A stretch of DNA of 64,000 bases from Mycosynbacter sp964593465 (GTDB lineage Bacteria; Patescibacteriota; Saccharimonadia; Saccharimonadales; Saccharimonadaceae), in the NCBI GenBank assembly GCA_964593465.1, contig CAZQJY010000003.1, forward strand, positions 1-64,000. The letters run 5' to 3'. The translations under genes were made by a program, and so were the position numbers. A model generated the notes under the pieces. It did not search any database. It saw nothing but the letters and a program-made list of their open reading frames with translations, and was not told where the DNA came from. Within the stretch, counting starts at the first letter, position 1; each line of letters begins with the position of its first letter. Positions 26,976-35,257 of the stretch are shown one piece after another.

Positions 26976-27452
26976 ATGACACAGAAAAAACGACCGAAGC
27001 AAACTGGTGGAGCCGTATTCAATCGTCGAGCACGATTCGACTATGAGTTGGGCGACGAGCTAGAGGCGGGGATTGTGCTCACAGGACCCGAAGTCCGTGC
27101 TGCACGTGATGGCCATGTGCAGCTCAAAGGATCTTTTGTCACGATACGAAATAATGAGCTATGGCTCAACAACGCCAGCTTTAGCCTACGCCTCAACAAA
27201 AAAGGCGACCCGAGCGCCCGCAGCATCGACACAAGTCCGCGTAAATTGCTCGCAAGCCGCAAGCAAATCGATGCGCTCGCTGCCAAAAAGCAGCAGGGCA
27301 GCAGCATCGTACCGCTGCGCATGCTCACCAAGAAAAACCACATCAAGGTAGTGATCGCAATCGGCAAAGGCAAGAAGCTGTACGACAAGCGCGAAACACT
27401 CAAACGCCGCGACCAAACACGAGAAGCACAACGCGCGATAAAAAATTACTAA
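26976..27452 (+). CDS. smpB: SsrA-binding protein SmpB
   Basis: SmpB delivers tmRNA to stalled ribosomes in trans-translation. The 158-residue frame has NRRARFDYELGDELEAGIVLTGPEV, SFVTIRNNELWLNN, RKLLASRKQI and a basic C-terminal tail (GKKLYDKRETLKRRDQTREAQRAIKNY) that enters the ribosomal A site. Length is normal. It follows the hydrolase gene by 10 bases. No tmRNA gene was seen in this window. Confidence 0.95.
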   Translation: MTQKKRPKQTGGAVFNRRARFDYELGDELEAGIVLTGPEVRAARDGHVQLKGSFVTIRNNELWLNNASFSLRLNKKGDPSARSIDTSPRKLLASRKQIDALAAKKQQGSSIVPLRMLTKKNHIKVVIAIGKGKKLYDKRETLKRRDQTREAQRAIKNY

Positions 27453-27464
27453 ATTTTATGCTTC

Positions 27465-27504
27465 AAAAAGGGAAAAGCCCCGCCAGGTATTACTCCGGCG
27501 AGGC
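27465..27504 (-). terminator. GC-rich terminator of the 27541-27927 gene
   Basis: On the minus strand GCCTCGCC, 12-base loop, GGCGGGGC (27504-27477), then TTTTCCCTTTTT. It lies 36 bases past the stop of the minus-strand gene. Confidence 0.8.
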
Positions 27505-27540
27505 AGTTCCAGAACTACACGTGAACCCGCATGGGTCAGC

Positions 27541-27927
27541 TTACACGAGAGAGGTCGACTTCTCGCTGACCATAAAGAAGCGGAGCTTGAAGTAGCTTGC
27601 TGCATTGGCCGACTCGACACGCACGGTCGCGCCACTGGACAGCAGAAGCGTCAGGTCAACGGTATTGACATCAGTCACCGTACCCTGCAGCTTTGCACCC
27701 AGAAGGGACTCCGAGTATACCTCTTCCTGTCTTGCGGAGTGCGGATTCGTCCAACGAAACAGAGACAGCTCATCGAACGGAAGCTTGTCAAGCTCAAGCG
27801 TCAGCTGCTCAAGCCTGGTCATGCCTTTTTCGCGCCGCAGTCGTGCAGCCTGGTCGTGCAGAAAGCGCATCCAAGCACTGTCATCCTCTCTTGTCAGATT
27901 GAGACGTTTGTCGGCTTGTGCCGGCAT
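27541..27927 (-). CDS. unknown protein, 128 residues
   Basis: A soluble protein with a charged helical first half (DDSAWMRFLHDQAARLRREKG, EQLTLELDKLPFDEL) and a beta-rich second half (KLQGTVTDVNTVDLTLLLSSGATVRVE) that could form a small barrel. No family is recognised. ATG 27925-27927 has AGGTGAT upstream; a full-consensus promoter lies at 27979-28007 and a strong terminator follows, so it is a single-gene unit. It is more GC-rich than its neighbours. Confidence 0.65.
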   Translation of the reverse strand: MPAQADKRLNLTREDDSAWMRFLHDQAARLRREKGMTRLEQLTLELDKLPFDELSLFRWTNPHSARQEEVYSESLLGAKLQGTVTDVNTVDLTLLLSSGATVRVESANAASYFKLRFFMVSEKSTSLV

Positions 27928-27978
27928 TTTTCATCACCTCATGGTGTGGTAGTAGTGCTGTTAACGAACCGTTTATAA

Positions 27979-28007
27979 ATTATAGTGGTCGCTCATGCTT
28001 GTGTCAA
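27979..28007 (-). promoter_or_regulatory. consensus sigma70-type promoter
   Basis: On the minus strand TTGACA (28007-28002), 17 bases, TATAAT (27984-27979), fully matching consensus, with a leader of about 45 bases before the gene at 27927. Confidence 0.87.
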
Positions 28008-28073
28008 CAGTATATATGTTGTAAATATGCAAATAAAAATACTCAGAAAACAGCGAGATTATCACCTGAATAG

Positions 28074-28940
28074 TTAGTCACGACCCTGAGATTTCTGCTT
28101 GTAGCTCTTGAGCATCTCACCAATTTGCCACTTGGCCATACCGCTTTCCTGACCAAATATCTCAGGGGTAGAATCAATATAAAACGCAAACGCGTCAGCT
28201 ATCATCTCATCTGTTGCACCATGGTAGTCGGCATGTTTTGCAACAGATGCCACATATGTCTGCAGATCACTAAGAAAGGCCTCTGTCACTTTTGGAGACA
28301 TAGTCTTATATAATCGCGAAGTTGTCACATCGATAATCCGGCCTTCTGCACCGATCATGGCAGTATTCTTAACCTGTGCATCACCGTGACTTACCATGTT
28401 TCCATGAAGAAAGAGTAGGTTTATAGCCCCATATGTCAAAGCAGTATGAACTTCGGGGACACTCGGTGGTATATGCTTATTTTCCGTAGGATTCAGGACG
28501 TTATCTAGACTCAATACACCCTCTTCAAACCGCGTCACCATATTATAGTGCCCCTCTGCACGAAGAATTCCTATAGGAGTGAATGTCACGGGAGGCAGTG
28601 ACATATCTGGACATCCCTCTGTACCAATCTCGTTCACTGCATATGCAGTACGAACCTCTTTGACCGCATGCCACGCAGGGCCAAGCGGCTTGATAGCCAC
28701 AGGCTGGATCCGCGTAGTATCTCCTTGAGATACCTGAGAGGCAATATCGGCGAACCACACACCGCATGCACTATCACTTCGCCCTGTAAGTCGATTTCTT
28801 TGCTCGGTAAGTCCTGCATCACCCGTAGGTAGTGCATTCTCAAATACCACCATTTCACCCTCCCGAAGCTCACCAAGATAGGGAGTAATGTTTGGCGCAC
28901 CCGGATGAAGCTCATCCACGATATTGATACGTTCCAGCAT
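28074..28940 (-). CDS. protein-kinase-fold protein, unknown substrate
   Basis: A 288-residue protein whose C-terminal half carries MVSHGDAQVKNTAMIG (about 207-222) followed by GRIIDVTTSRLY. This matches the catalytic loop HGDxxxxN and the metal-binding Asp of aminoglycoside-phosphotransferase and Kdo/RIO-type kinases. A candidate ATP-site lysine is in VAIKPLGPAWHAVKEV (about 83-98). The N-terminal lobe is otherwise unlike known families. Function cannot be named beyond a probable small-molecule or protein kinase fold. ATG 28938-28940 is close to an AT-rich -10-like region shared with the divergent xth gene. Confidence 0.6.
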   Translation of the reverse strand: MLERINIVDELHPGAPNITPYLGELREGEMVVFENALPTGDAGLTEQRNRLTGRSDSACGVWFADIASQVSQGDTTRIQPVAIKPLGPAWHAVKEVRTAYAVNEIGTEGCPDMSLPPVTFTPIGILRAEGHYNMVTRFEEGVLSLDNVLNPTENKHIPPSVPEVHTALTYGAINLLFLHGNMVSHGDAQVKNTAMIGAEGRIIDVTTSRLYKTMSPKVTEAFLSDLQTYVASVAKHADYHGATDEMIADAFAFYIDSTPEIFGQESGMAKWQIGEMLKSYKQKSQGRD

Positions 28941-29038
28941 ATTTCTATTATATCATATATAATAGAAATATGCAATATCTACCAGTAGGTACGGGTGGAT
29001 TTTTATTTCGCCTCAGCTACTTGTATACTGGTAGTTGT

Positions 29039-29833
29039 ATGAAGCTATTTTCTTGGAACGTCAACGGCATCCGTGCCGTTATCAAAAAAGGTGAGTTTAC
29101 CAAATTTATTGACACCTACCAGCCAGACATCCTATGTCTGCAAGAGACAAAGGCAAAAAAAGACCAGGTTGAAATTGACTTGCCCAACTATGAAGAATAC
29201 TGGAACAGCGCTGACAAAGCAGGCTATAGTGGCACTGCGATTTTCTCCAAAACAAAGCCCCTTAATGTCTGGTATGGCTTTCCAGACGAAATTGTTGAAA
29301 AATTTGGCGTAACAGGCGACACCTATGGCGATCCGAATCGTGAAGGGCGAGTGATTGCAGCAGAGTTTGACGAGTTCATCGTAGCAACGGTATACACACC
29401 AAATTCCAAAGGGGACTTGAGCCGCCTAGAGCTACGCGAAAAACATTGGGACCCAGCCTGGCTAGCCTATATGCAGCAACTTGAGCAAATCAAGCCAGTG
29501 TTATTTGCAGGGGATCTCAACGTAGCACATACCGAGGATGACTTGGCTAATCCAAAGCCAAATGTCGGCAAGCATGGATTTACCAACGAAGAGCGCGCAG
29601 GTTTTCAGGCGTTCATTGATGCTGATTTCATCGACACATTTCGTATATTCACCCAAGGTAATGGTCATTACAGCTGGTGGACGCACTGGGCAAACGCTCG
29701 TGCCCGCAACGTAGGATGGCGCATCGACTACTGGCTTACAAGTAAATCACTCGTACCACGCATACAAAAAGCCTCTATCCATTCCGAGCAAATGGGGAGC
29801 GATCACTGCCCCGTGAGCATAGAAATTGCATGA
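29039..29833 (+). CDS. xth: exodeoxyribonuclease III
   Basis: AP endonuclease and 3'-exonuclease for base-excision repair. The 264-residue frame starts MKLFSWNVNGIRAVIKKG. It has LCLQETKA (metal-binding Glu, about 34-41), GDLNVAHTEDDL (about 157), the Tyr/Arg/Trp block HYSWWTHWANARARNVGWRIDYW, and the terminal GSDHCPVSIEI with the catalytic Asp-His pair. The longer frame from 28970 is rejected because TATACT (29024-29029) ends 9 bases before ATG 29039. Length is normal. Confidence 0.95.
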   Translation: MKLFSWNVNGIRAVIKKGEFTKFIDTYQPDILCLQETKAKKDQVEIDLPNYEEYWNSADKAGYSGTAIFSKTKPLNVWYGFPDEIVEKFGVTGDTYGDPNREGRVIAAEFDEFIVATVYTPNSKGDLSRLELREKHWDPAWLAYMQQLEQIKPVLFAGDLNVAHTEDDLANPKPNVGKHGFTNEERAGFQAFIDADFIDTFRIFTQGNGHYSWWTHWANARARNVGWRIDYWLTSKSLVPRIQKASIHSEQMGSDHCPVSIEIA

Positions 29834-29866
29834 TATACTACTAGTAAACATAAGTAGGATATAACC

Positions 29867-30790
29867 ATGTCTCAACCAGTAGCACCCAAATCCAAATCTA
29901 CTAGTAAACCTCGCAAAGCGGCACATACGACCAAGTCAAAGCAGCCAGTACCACCAGGCACACCACAAGAATCTGCAAACCCGCTGACAATTGCCCTACA
30001 AGGACTTGAAAATATTTTTCAGTATGCACGGCCTGTCGCCGTTGTATTTTGTGTCATGATAGCCGTCGGTGTTGTCACCGGTGCGATTGGCACAGCACAA
30101 AACAAGGCCAGTGCACCTGCGACACTACCCCCAGACACAACACCTGCTACCCAAGCGTCTTTGGAGCAAGTGATACTTGCGGTACTGATTATCATTTCTG
30201 TACTGATTGTGACACTACTGTTATTTGTGGCAATTTCAGCAGTCATAAGTGGCCTAGCAGCCGTTGCTTCCGCAGCAACAGCAAATCAGGAAAAGATTAC
30301 ACTACGCCAAGCTTTTGCTCAGCTTATGAAACGTTTTCCTGGATATTATGGCCTGCAACTCCTCATTGGTATCAAGCTGCTCGCATGGCTGCTTCTACTC
30401 GTTGTGCCCGGTATAATCATGGCAGTGCGATATTCGCTTGCCAATACCGCATATTTTGCTCGTAATCTGAGTGCGCGACAAGCTATACACCACAGTACAG
30501 CGATTACAAAGAATCATTGGATTACAACACTTGCTTCGTTTTGGCTACCAAATATCATCACACTGGGCATCTTCAGTCCTCTCGTCAACATGGGCGTACA
30601 AAGCCAGCTTTTGCGACAACTCGACAGTCGGCACAAAACCCATGCACCAGCCCTAGGAACTCATTGGCTTTCAATGGCCTTGTTTGTCATAGTTGCGTTT
30701 TTCCTGGGAATCATATTCGTAGCATTTGCCGGAGCAGTGGTAGGTGGTATCGTTGGAATAGTTGAAAACGTACTGGAGTCATTACTGTGA
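29867..30790 (+). CDS. multi-pass membrane protein, unknown function
   Basis: A 307-residue protein with a basic, Pro/Ser/Thr-rich cytosolic head (1-45) and five or six membrane segments (about 60-82, 102-140, 163-190, 218-240, 262-300). The layout resembles YciC/GDPD-membrane-domain-like proteins, with the segment VVPGIIMAVRYSLANTAYF in the middle, a pattern common in that group. Its stop overlaps the GTG start of the next gene by four bases (GTGA), so the two are translationally coupled. Confidence 0.7.
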   Translation: MSQPVAPKSKSTSKPRKAAHTTKSKQPVPPGTPQESANPLTIALQGLENIFQYARPVAVVFCVMIAVGVVTGAIGTAQNKASAPATLPPDTTPATQASLEQVILAVLIIISVLIVTLLLFVAISAVISGLAAVASAATANQEKITLRQAFAQLMKRFPGYYGLQLLIGIKLLAWLLLLVVPGIIMAVRYSLANTAYFARNLSARQAIHHSTAITKNHWITTLASFWLPNIITLGIFSPLVNMGVQSQLLRQLDSRHKTHAPALGTHWLSMALFVIVAFFLGIIFVAFAGAVVGGIVGIVENVLESLL

Positions 30791-31218
30791 AAAAGATTCT
30801 TTTAGTCCTTATCATACTCGTAGCCGTCGGACTGCCTATACTACTACCGATGCCCGTCATGACATCTGGACTGATTGCCCAATATGAACGAGGTCAATCA
30901 ATAGAGCTCACCGTTACTGTATGGAATATTTCGCCCATCAACAGAAAAATCGCCGATACACCACATGCCACAGACGCTGTGCTCAAAGTAGATGGCAAGC
31001 CAATTGCAAGCACACCAACCAACGTACCGCATCAACTACCACTCTTCTCGAGCCAGAGCCAGAAGCTTATTTACACAGTCAGTAAGCAAGAGTCTGACAC
31101 GCCACGCTACGACGCCGGGACAGGCCAGTTATTGCTACCGCTCGGCAAACACAAACTATCAGTAGAATGGCTTGGCTCTACGTCACTCGGCAGTCAAATA
31201 CGTATCATCGACTTGTAG
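30787..31218 (+). CDS. membrane-anchored or secreted small protein
   Basis: A 143-residue protein with an N-terminal hydrophobic segment (KKILLVLIILVAVGLPILLPM) acting as signal or anchor, then a beta-rich outer domain (SIELTVTVWNISPINRK to KHKLSVEWLGSTSLGSQI). It starts at GTG 30787 within the stop of the membrane gene before it. No family is recognised; coupling suggests that the pair works together in the membrane. Confidence 0.65.
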   Translation: MKKILLVLIILVAVGLPILLPMPVMTSGLIAQYERGQSIELTVTVWNISPINRKIADTPHATDAVLKVDGKPIASTPTNVPHQLPLFSSQSQKLIYTVSKQESDTPRYDAGTGQLLLPLGKHKLSVEWLGSTSLGSQIRIIDL

Positions 31219-31258
31219 TATCAACTTAGTACTTGGCTCCTAGTGTTATAGTGAAGAT

Positions 31259-32047
31259 ATGCAACAATTTCCATATTGGCGAACACAAGATCCAGCCAAA
31301 CCACTGTTTCCAGATGTAGAATGGAATAAACCAGAGCAGCGCAGCTTACGCGGCAGACTCGGCATTATCGGTGGTAACAAGCTGGGATTCGCTGGCGTAG
31401 CCGAAGCTTATAGTACATCGCTTGCGAGCGGAGCAGGGGAGGTAAAAGTCCTCTTACCGGATGTCCTGCGCAAAACTGTCCCTGCACATATCACCGAAGC
31501 AATGTTTGCCCCTAATAATGTGTCGGGTAGCCTCAGTAGAGAGGCGCTCAGCGATATGCAGTCACTGGCTTTATGGAGTACTGGCATACTCCTAGCGGGT
31601 GATGCAGGCAAAAGCAGCGAGACAGCAATTATGTACGACGACTTCGTGGCTAGCTATAGCGACTGGCTCACCTTAACACGCGATGCTGTCGACTTGATGC
31701 GACGCAGTGCACCACAGTTAGTCGAGCGCGAAAAAACACTCTATGTCGTGTCGTTTGCACAACTACAAAAACTGTTTCAGGATGTGTATTACTCTAAAAT
31801 TCTGACGTTTAGTATGCAGCTCGCGCAGCTCGCTGAAAACCTGCATAAGTTTACACTTAGCTATCCCATCACTATCATAACCCTCCATCAAGGTCACCTT
31901 GTGATTGCACACGAAGGCTACGTCGTCACTCAATCATGGGACAATCCAATGATGATCTGGCGCGGTCAGACGGCAGCTCGTGCAGTCAGCTATTTGCTGT
32001 GGCACGATAAACCGCTCGAAGCAATTGCTGCCAGTGTGGTATCCTAG
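31259..32047 (+). CDS. degenerate NAD(P)H-hydrate-dehydratase-like protein
   Basis: A 262-residue ribokinase-fold protein. RGRLGIIGGNKLGFAGVAEAYSTSL and GAGEVKVLLPDVLRKTVP match the N-terminal core of ADP-dependent NAD(P)H-hydrate dehydratase (NnrD). In true enzymes a GxGD-type anion hole closes the fold; the corresponding C-terminal region here reads MMIWRGQTAARAVSYLL, so the catalytic motif seems lost. It may bind a nucleotide or be a relic. It is leaderless: TATAGT (31247-31252) ends 6 bases before ATG 31259. A bidirectional terminator follows. Confidence 0.6.
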   Translation: MQQFPYWRTQDPAKPLFPDVEWNKPEQRSLRGRLGIIGGNKLGFAGVAEAYSTSLASGAGEVKVLLPDVLRKTVPAHITEAMFAPNNVSGSLSREALSDMQSLALWSTGILLAGDAGKSSETAIMYDDFVASYSDWLTLTRDAVDLMRRSAPQLVEREKTLYVVSFAQLQKLFQDVYYSKILTFSMQLAQLAENLHKFTLSYPITIITLHQGHLVIAHEGYVVTQSWDNPMMIWRGQTAARAVSYLLWHDKPLEAIAASVVS

Positions 32048-32057
32048 CACATAATAG

Positions 32058-32097
32058 AAAAAACCAGCTATACGTAATCCCGTATAGCTGGTTTTTT
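32058..32097. terminator. bidirectional terminator between CDS and tRNA-Leu
   Basis: AAACCAGCTATACG (32061-32074) with CGTATAGCTGGTTT (32081-32094), T-run to 32097 on plus and AAAAAA on the other side. It stops the plus-strand gene and the minus-strand tRNA-Leu. Confidence 0.88.
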
Positions 32098-32099
32098 CG

Positions 32100-32186
32100 T
32101 GGTACCGCGAGCCGGACTTGAACCGGCACGAGCTAATGCTCATCAGATTTTGAGTCTAACGTGTCTACCAATTCCACCATCGCGGC
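32100..32186 (-). tRNA. tRNA-Leu (anticodon CAA)
   Basis: An 87-base class II tRNA read on the minus strand. The acceptor stem GCCGCGA pairs with TCGCGGT (one G-T pair), followed by ACCA, so CCA is encoded. The anticodon loop CTCAAAA gives anticodon CAA (reads UUG). The variable arm (TGAGCATTAGCTCG region) and T-loop GGTTCAAGTCC are as expected for leucine tRNAs. Confidence 0.95.
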
Positions 32187-32357
32187 TTAGACTTTATTTG
32201 TAAGTTTTGTGTCATTACAGGAACATTGCACTGTTATACTCCACGTATATTTGCGTTCATACAAACCACCATTGCAGCGAGTTACTCAGCTAAAAGTGTA
32301 TGCACCTTTATATGACTCAAGAAGTATTGTATACTAAAAGGAGAGAAAAAACTAGAG

Positions 32358-33632
32358 ATGGATCCAGATTCAACAACACCAGCTTCTAGAGGTAATATAC
32401 CCGTTCCACAGCGAGGGGGCACTTTGCCTAGTCCAACAAATCACACACATAGAGAAGCCGCCGCCAATATTGTACGTAGCGAACTCAATGCCATCTATGC
32501 CGGATCGACAAATATAGACACGCCTCACACTACACCGATTGCTCAGCCTGTTCAAGATCCAGCCATAACTAATAAAGCATCTGCCGGCAAAGCCATTGCC
32601 GACGAGGCAGCCAAAGTAGATGCCGATAGTGCTTATGGCAAAACACACACTACCCCGGAACTTCGCCAGCACGACAGCTGGAAGAACTACCACAGCGCAT
32701 GGCAAGACTACTATCAGAAATACTATGAGCATTACTACGTCAACGCTGTAAAACAAAACTTCACACAACCCACAGCACACACCCCAAAACCAACTACAAC
32801 CACCGCACCGGATGATGATGGCGAGCTGACCCGTGACGAAGCGCTGTATGAGCTCCGCCAAAACATCATTAGTCAAGCATCGGAGTCTGCCAAAAAAGTG
32901 CGCAAAAGTCGTCACTTTATACCAATCGCAGCCGCATTTGCTGTTGTCATGGTATTTGCACTCCTGCAATATAATCAAGTACTCATTGCGAACGTCAAAG
33001 CCTACGTGTCGCCCGGCACAATAGCGCCTCAAAATATCATCATTGATCCAAGTGCAGAAGTACCTGTAGATCCAGAAACAAAAATGATCATTCCCAAAAT
33101 CAACGTTGATGCACCAATTGTGATGAATGTCGGTCCTAGTAACGACGAGCAGCTCAAAGCCATGGCAGACGGTATCGCACACGTACGCTATCCAGGGGCG
33201 TCAAGCGAACCAGGTCAAGTGGGCAATGCCGTCTTCTCTGCACACTCAAGCAGCGACTGGACCGACAGTGGCGCCTATAAGTTTATCTTTGTACAACTCG
33301 AGCGCATCACTGTAGACGATGTAGTGTACATCAACTACAACTCCAAACGCTACAGCTACAAAGTGTTTGATACCAAAATTGTAGACCCCAAGGATATTGG
33401 CGCGCTCAGGTACACTGGCTCTGACCCAATCATCACTCTTATCACTTGCACACCGCTTGGTACAGCCGAGAAAAGGCTTCTTATTTTTGCCAAACAAGTC
33501 AGCCCCGACCCAAGCGGAGCAACCAAACCAAAACCTAGCGAAAAGGAAGAAACGGTCGCGCCCGCGGAATTCACCGGCACATCACCAACATCTATAGAAC
33601 GATTCTTTGGGAATTTATTCGGATCGCGTTAA
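32358..33632 (+). CDS. sortase with long cytosolic N-terminal region
   Basis: Sortases cut surface proteins at a C-terminal motif and link them to the cell envelope. The 424-residue frame has a membrane helix at about 187-206. The sortase domain (about 230-380) carries His296 (FSAHSSSD), Cys364 (TLITCTPLG) and Arg373 (EKRLLI), the complete triad. The 180-residue cytosolic head is unusual: Pro/Thr-rich (1-70), then a Tyr/His-rich stretch (WQDYYQKYYEHYY, about 115-127) and an acidic helix. Class D/E type is likely. Context is a set of surface genes. A -10 TATACT lies 24 bases before the ATG, with AAGGAG at a longer spacing than usual. Confidence 0.9.
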   Translation: MDPDSTTPASRGNIPVPQRGGTLPSPTNHTHREAAANIVRSELNAIYAGSTNIDTPHTTPIAQPVQDPAITNKASAGKAIADEAAKVDADSAYGKTHTTPELRQHDSWKNYHSAWQDYYQKYYEHYYVNAVKQNFTQPTAHTPKPTTTTAPDDDGELTRDEALYELRQNIISQASESAKKVRKSRHFIPIAAAFAVVMVFALLQYNQVLIANVKAYVSPGTIAPQNIIIDPSAEVPVDPETKMIIPKINVDAPIVMNVGPSNDEQLKAMADGIAHVRYPGASSEPGQVGNAVFSAHSSSDWTDSGAYKFIFVQLERITVDDVVYINYNSKRYSYKVFDTKIVDPKDIGALRYTGSDPIITLITCTPLGTAEKRLLIFAKQVSPDPSGATKPKPSEKEETVAPAEFTGTSPTSIERFFGNLFGSR

Positions 33633-33641
33633 GCGTAAACT

Positions 33642-35126
33642 TTATGGCTTGATATCAAGCAGCTGCACACGATTGAGCACTACGTTGTCGTCATCACGCG
33701 CAAATGCATAGAGGTATTTACCAGACGGACTGAGAGTGGCATCGAGCTCAGGTAGCAGAGGCATAATATCATGCTGATTTGCGCCATCAAACTCGTACGT
33801 ACGTAGCTTGCCATCACGTAAACCCCATAGCAAGTAGCCGTCTAGATATTCGAGCTTCTGGGGCAGTGGAGTAGAGCCGTCTGCAAGTGGCGTCTGATGG
33901 AATTGATTTGTCTCAAGATTGTAGGTTGCAAAGCTTGAGCCATCTTGGACAGTCGAGAACTGCCCGCTGTCCGTCACATTGATAGTTGTGATATTCGACT
34001 GCATTGTGAATTTTTTCTGAGACTTGAGCGGAACTTCTTTGTCGCTATCGTCAGGCTTGGCAGAAGCCATAAACAGCTCCGCCTGATTGTCATACGATAC
34101 AAGATAGTAGTATTTGTCATAGTATTTACCCATATCAAAGCCTGCATTTGTCTTGCCGTCGTATGGCACTGTTTTAATGACATGAGGGTGCTTGTATGAT
34201 TTTTTGACATAGCCAATATTTTGCGTATGAGGCTCATCACCAGCCGCAACAAATAGTACAAAATCATCCGACCAGAGCCGAAAATCAACCGCATTTTCGA
34301 CAAGTGGACGACTCACTGTCTCTTTTCCTAGATCCAGCACTCTCACTGCGCCATCTACAAGCGCATAAATCTCGCTACCGTCGCTCTTGGAGAAAATAGG
34401 CTGAATAATATTGTCGAGACCAAGGGTGCGATTAATGTTGATAGATTCGTCAGGCCTATCGAGATTGAGTAGTATCCATTCAGACTGGTTGTCTCCATAC
34501 ATATGTTTGAGCAGCAGCTTTTTCTCATCAGAAGTCCATTTTGTTACCGTGAACTCGCTATGGGAGTGCTCCTCTGAAGCATGTGTGTACTTGTCGTCTG
34601 GCAGTGTATACTCTTGGGCTGTTACGGTGTCTGTATCAAGCATCGCTACGGCAGCACGCGGAGATACAGGATCCGGCAAAATAGCGTACCGCTTACTAGA
34701 GCCGCTTGACACAGCGCTTTTAGCAGTGCCAGCAAACGAGATGGTTTTTTGAGGAGTAAGGTCGTTTGGAATTAATCGTGGGTACGTTACCCATGTGATA
34801 TTACCAGATTGGATTGGAACTGTTTTGTGCCATTGGCGATAGCCAGCTCGATCCATCGTCACTTTGTAGTCACCAGGCTGAGAGACAAGTTTCGTAGTAG
34901 TCAGCGACCCAAAAGGCGTGTCGTTGATTGTAACTGATGCGCCCGTAGGTTTACTACCAAGCTGCAAGATACCACCTTGCTCTATGCTGCCATCGCTACG
35001 ATTAAACCGGTAGCCTAGTGTCGTTGCCGTGAGTATAGCTACGCCAACCACAACTGCAGTGGTCATAATAGTCAGTACTATGAAGCGCCGTAAGGCACGC
35101 GCTTTTTTGGATGGATGATGATACAT
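33642..35126 (-). CDS. PEGA-domain membrane-anchored surface protein
   Basis: A 494-residue protein anchored by one N-terminal helix (about 14-36). Next comes a PEGA domain (about 52-112; LQLGSKPTGASVTINDTPFG to GDYKVTMDRAGYRQWHKTV), a small carbohydrate- or wall-associated beta fold. The rest is repeated beta-strand segments with recurring WS/LWS and aspartate turns, likely a propeller outside the cell. No catalytic motif is seen. It converges on the sortase gene (9 bases between stops). Likely a cell-surface structural or sensing protein. Confidence 0.8.
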   Translation of the reverse strand: MYHHPSKKARALRRFIVLTIMTTAVVVGVAILTATTLGYRFNRSDGSIEQGGILQLGSKPTGASVTINDTPFGSLTTTKLVSQPGDYKVTMDRAGYRQWHKTVPIQSGNITWVTYPRLIPNDLTPQKTISFAGTAKSAVSSGSSKRYAILPDPVSPRAAVAMLDTDTVTAQEYTLPDDKYTHASEEHSHSEFTVTKWTSDEKKLLLKHMYGDNQSEWILLNLDRPDESININRTLGLDNIIQPIFSKSDGSEIYALVDGAVRVLDLGKETVSRPLVENAVDFRLWSDDFVLFVAAGDEPHTQNIGYVKKSYKHPHVIKTVPYDGKTNAGFDMGKYYDKYYYLVSYDNQAELFMASAKPDDSDKEVPLKSQKKFTMQSNITTINVTDSGQFSTVQDGSSFATYNLETNQFHQTPLADGSTPLPQKLEYLDGYLLWGLRDGKLRTYEFDGANQHDIMPLLPELDATLSPSGKYLYAFARDDDNVVLNRVQLLDIKP

Positions 35127-35257
35127 AACCTTCTATACTAAGTATACCAGTAAATTAGTCATTGCAAACATCAAACTAAGTGGTATTATGGTTATAACAC
35201 CGTGAGGCATAAGCAGTTTTGGTGTACTAAAATATCTTTGGGGAATAAGGGGATAAG

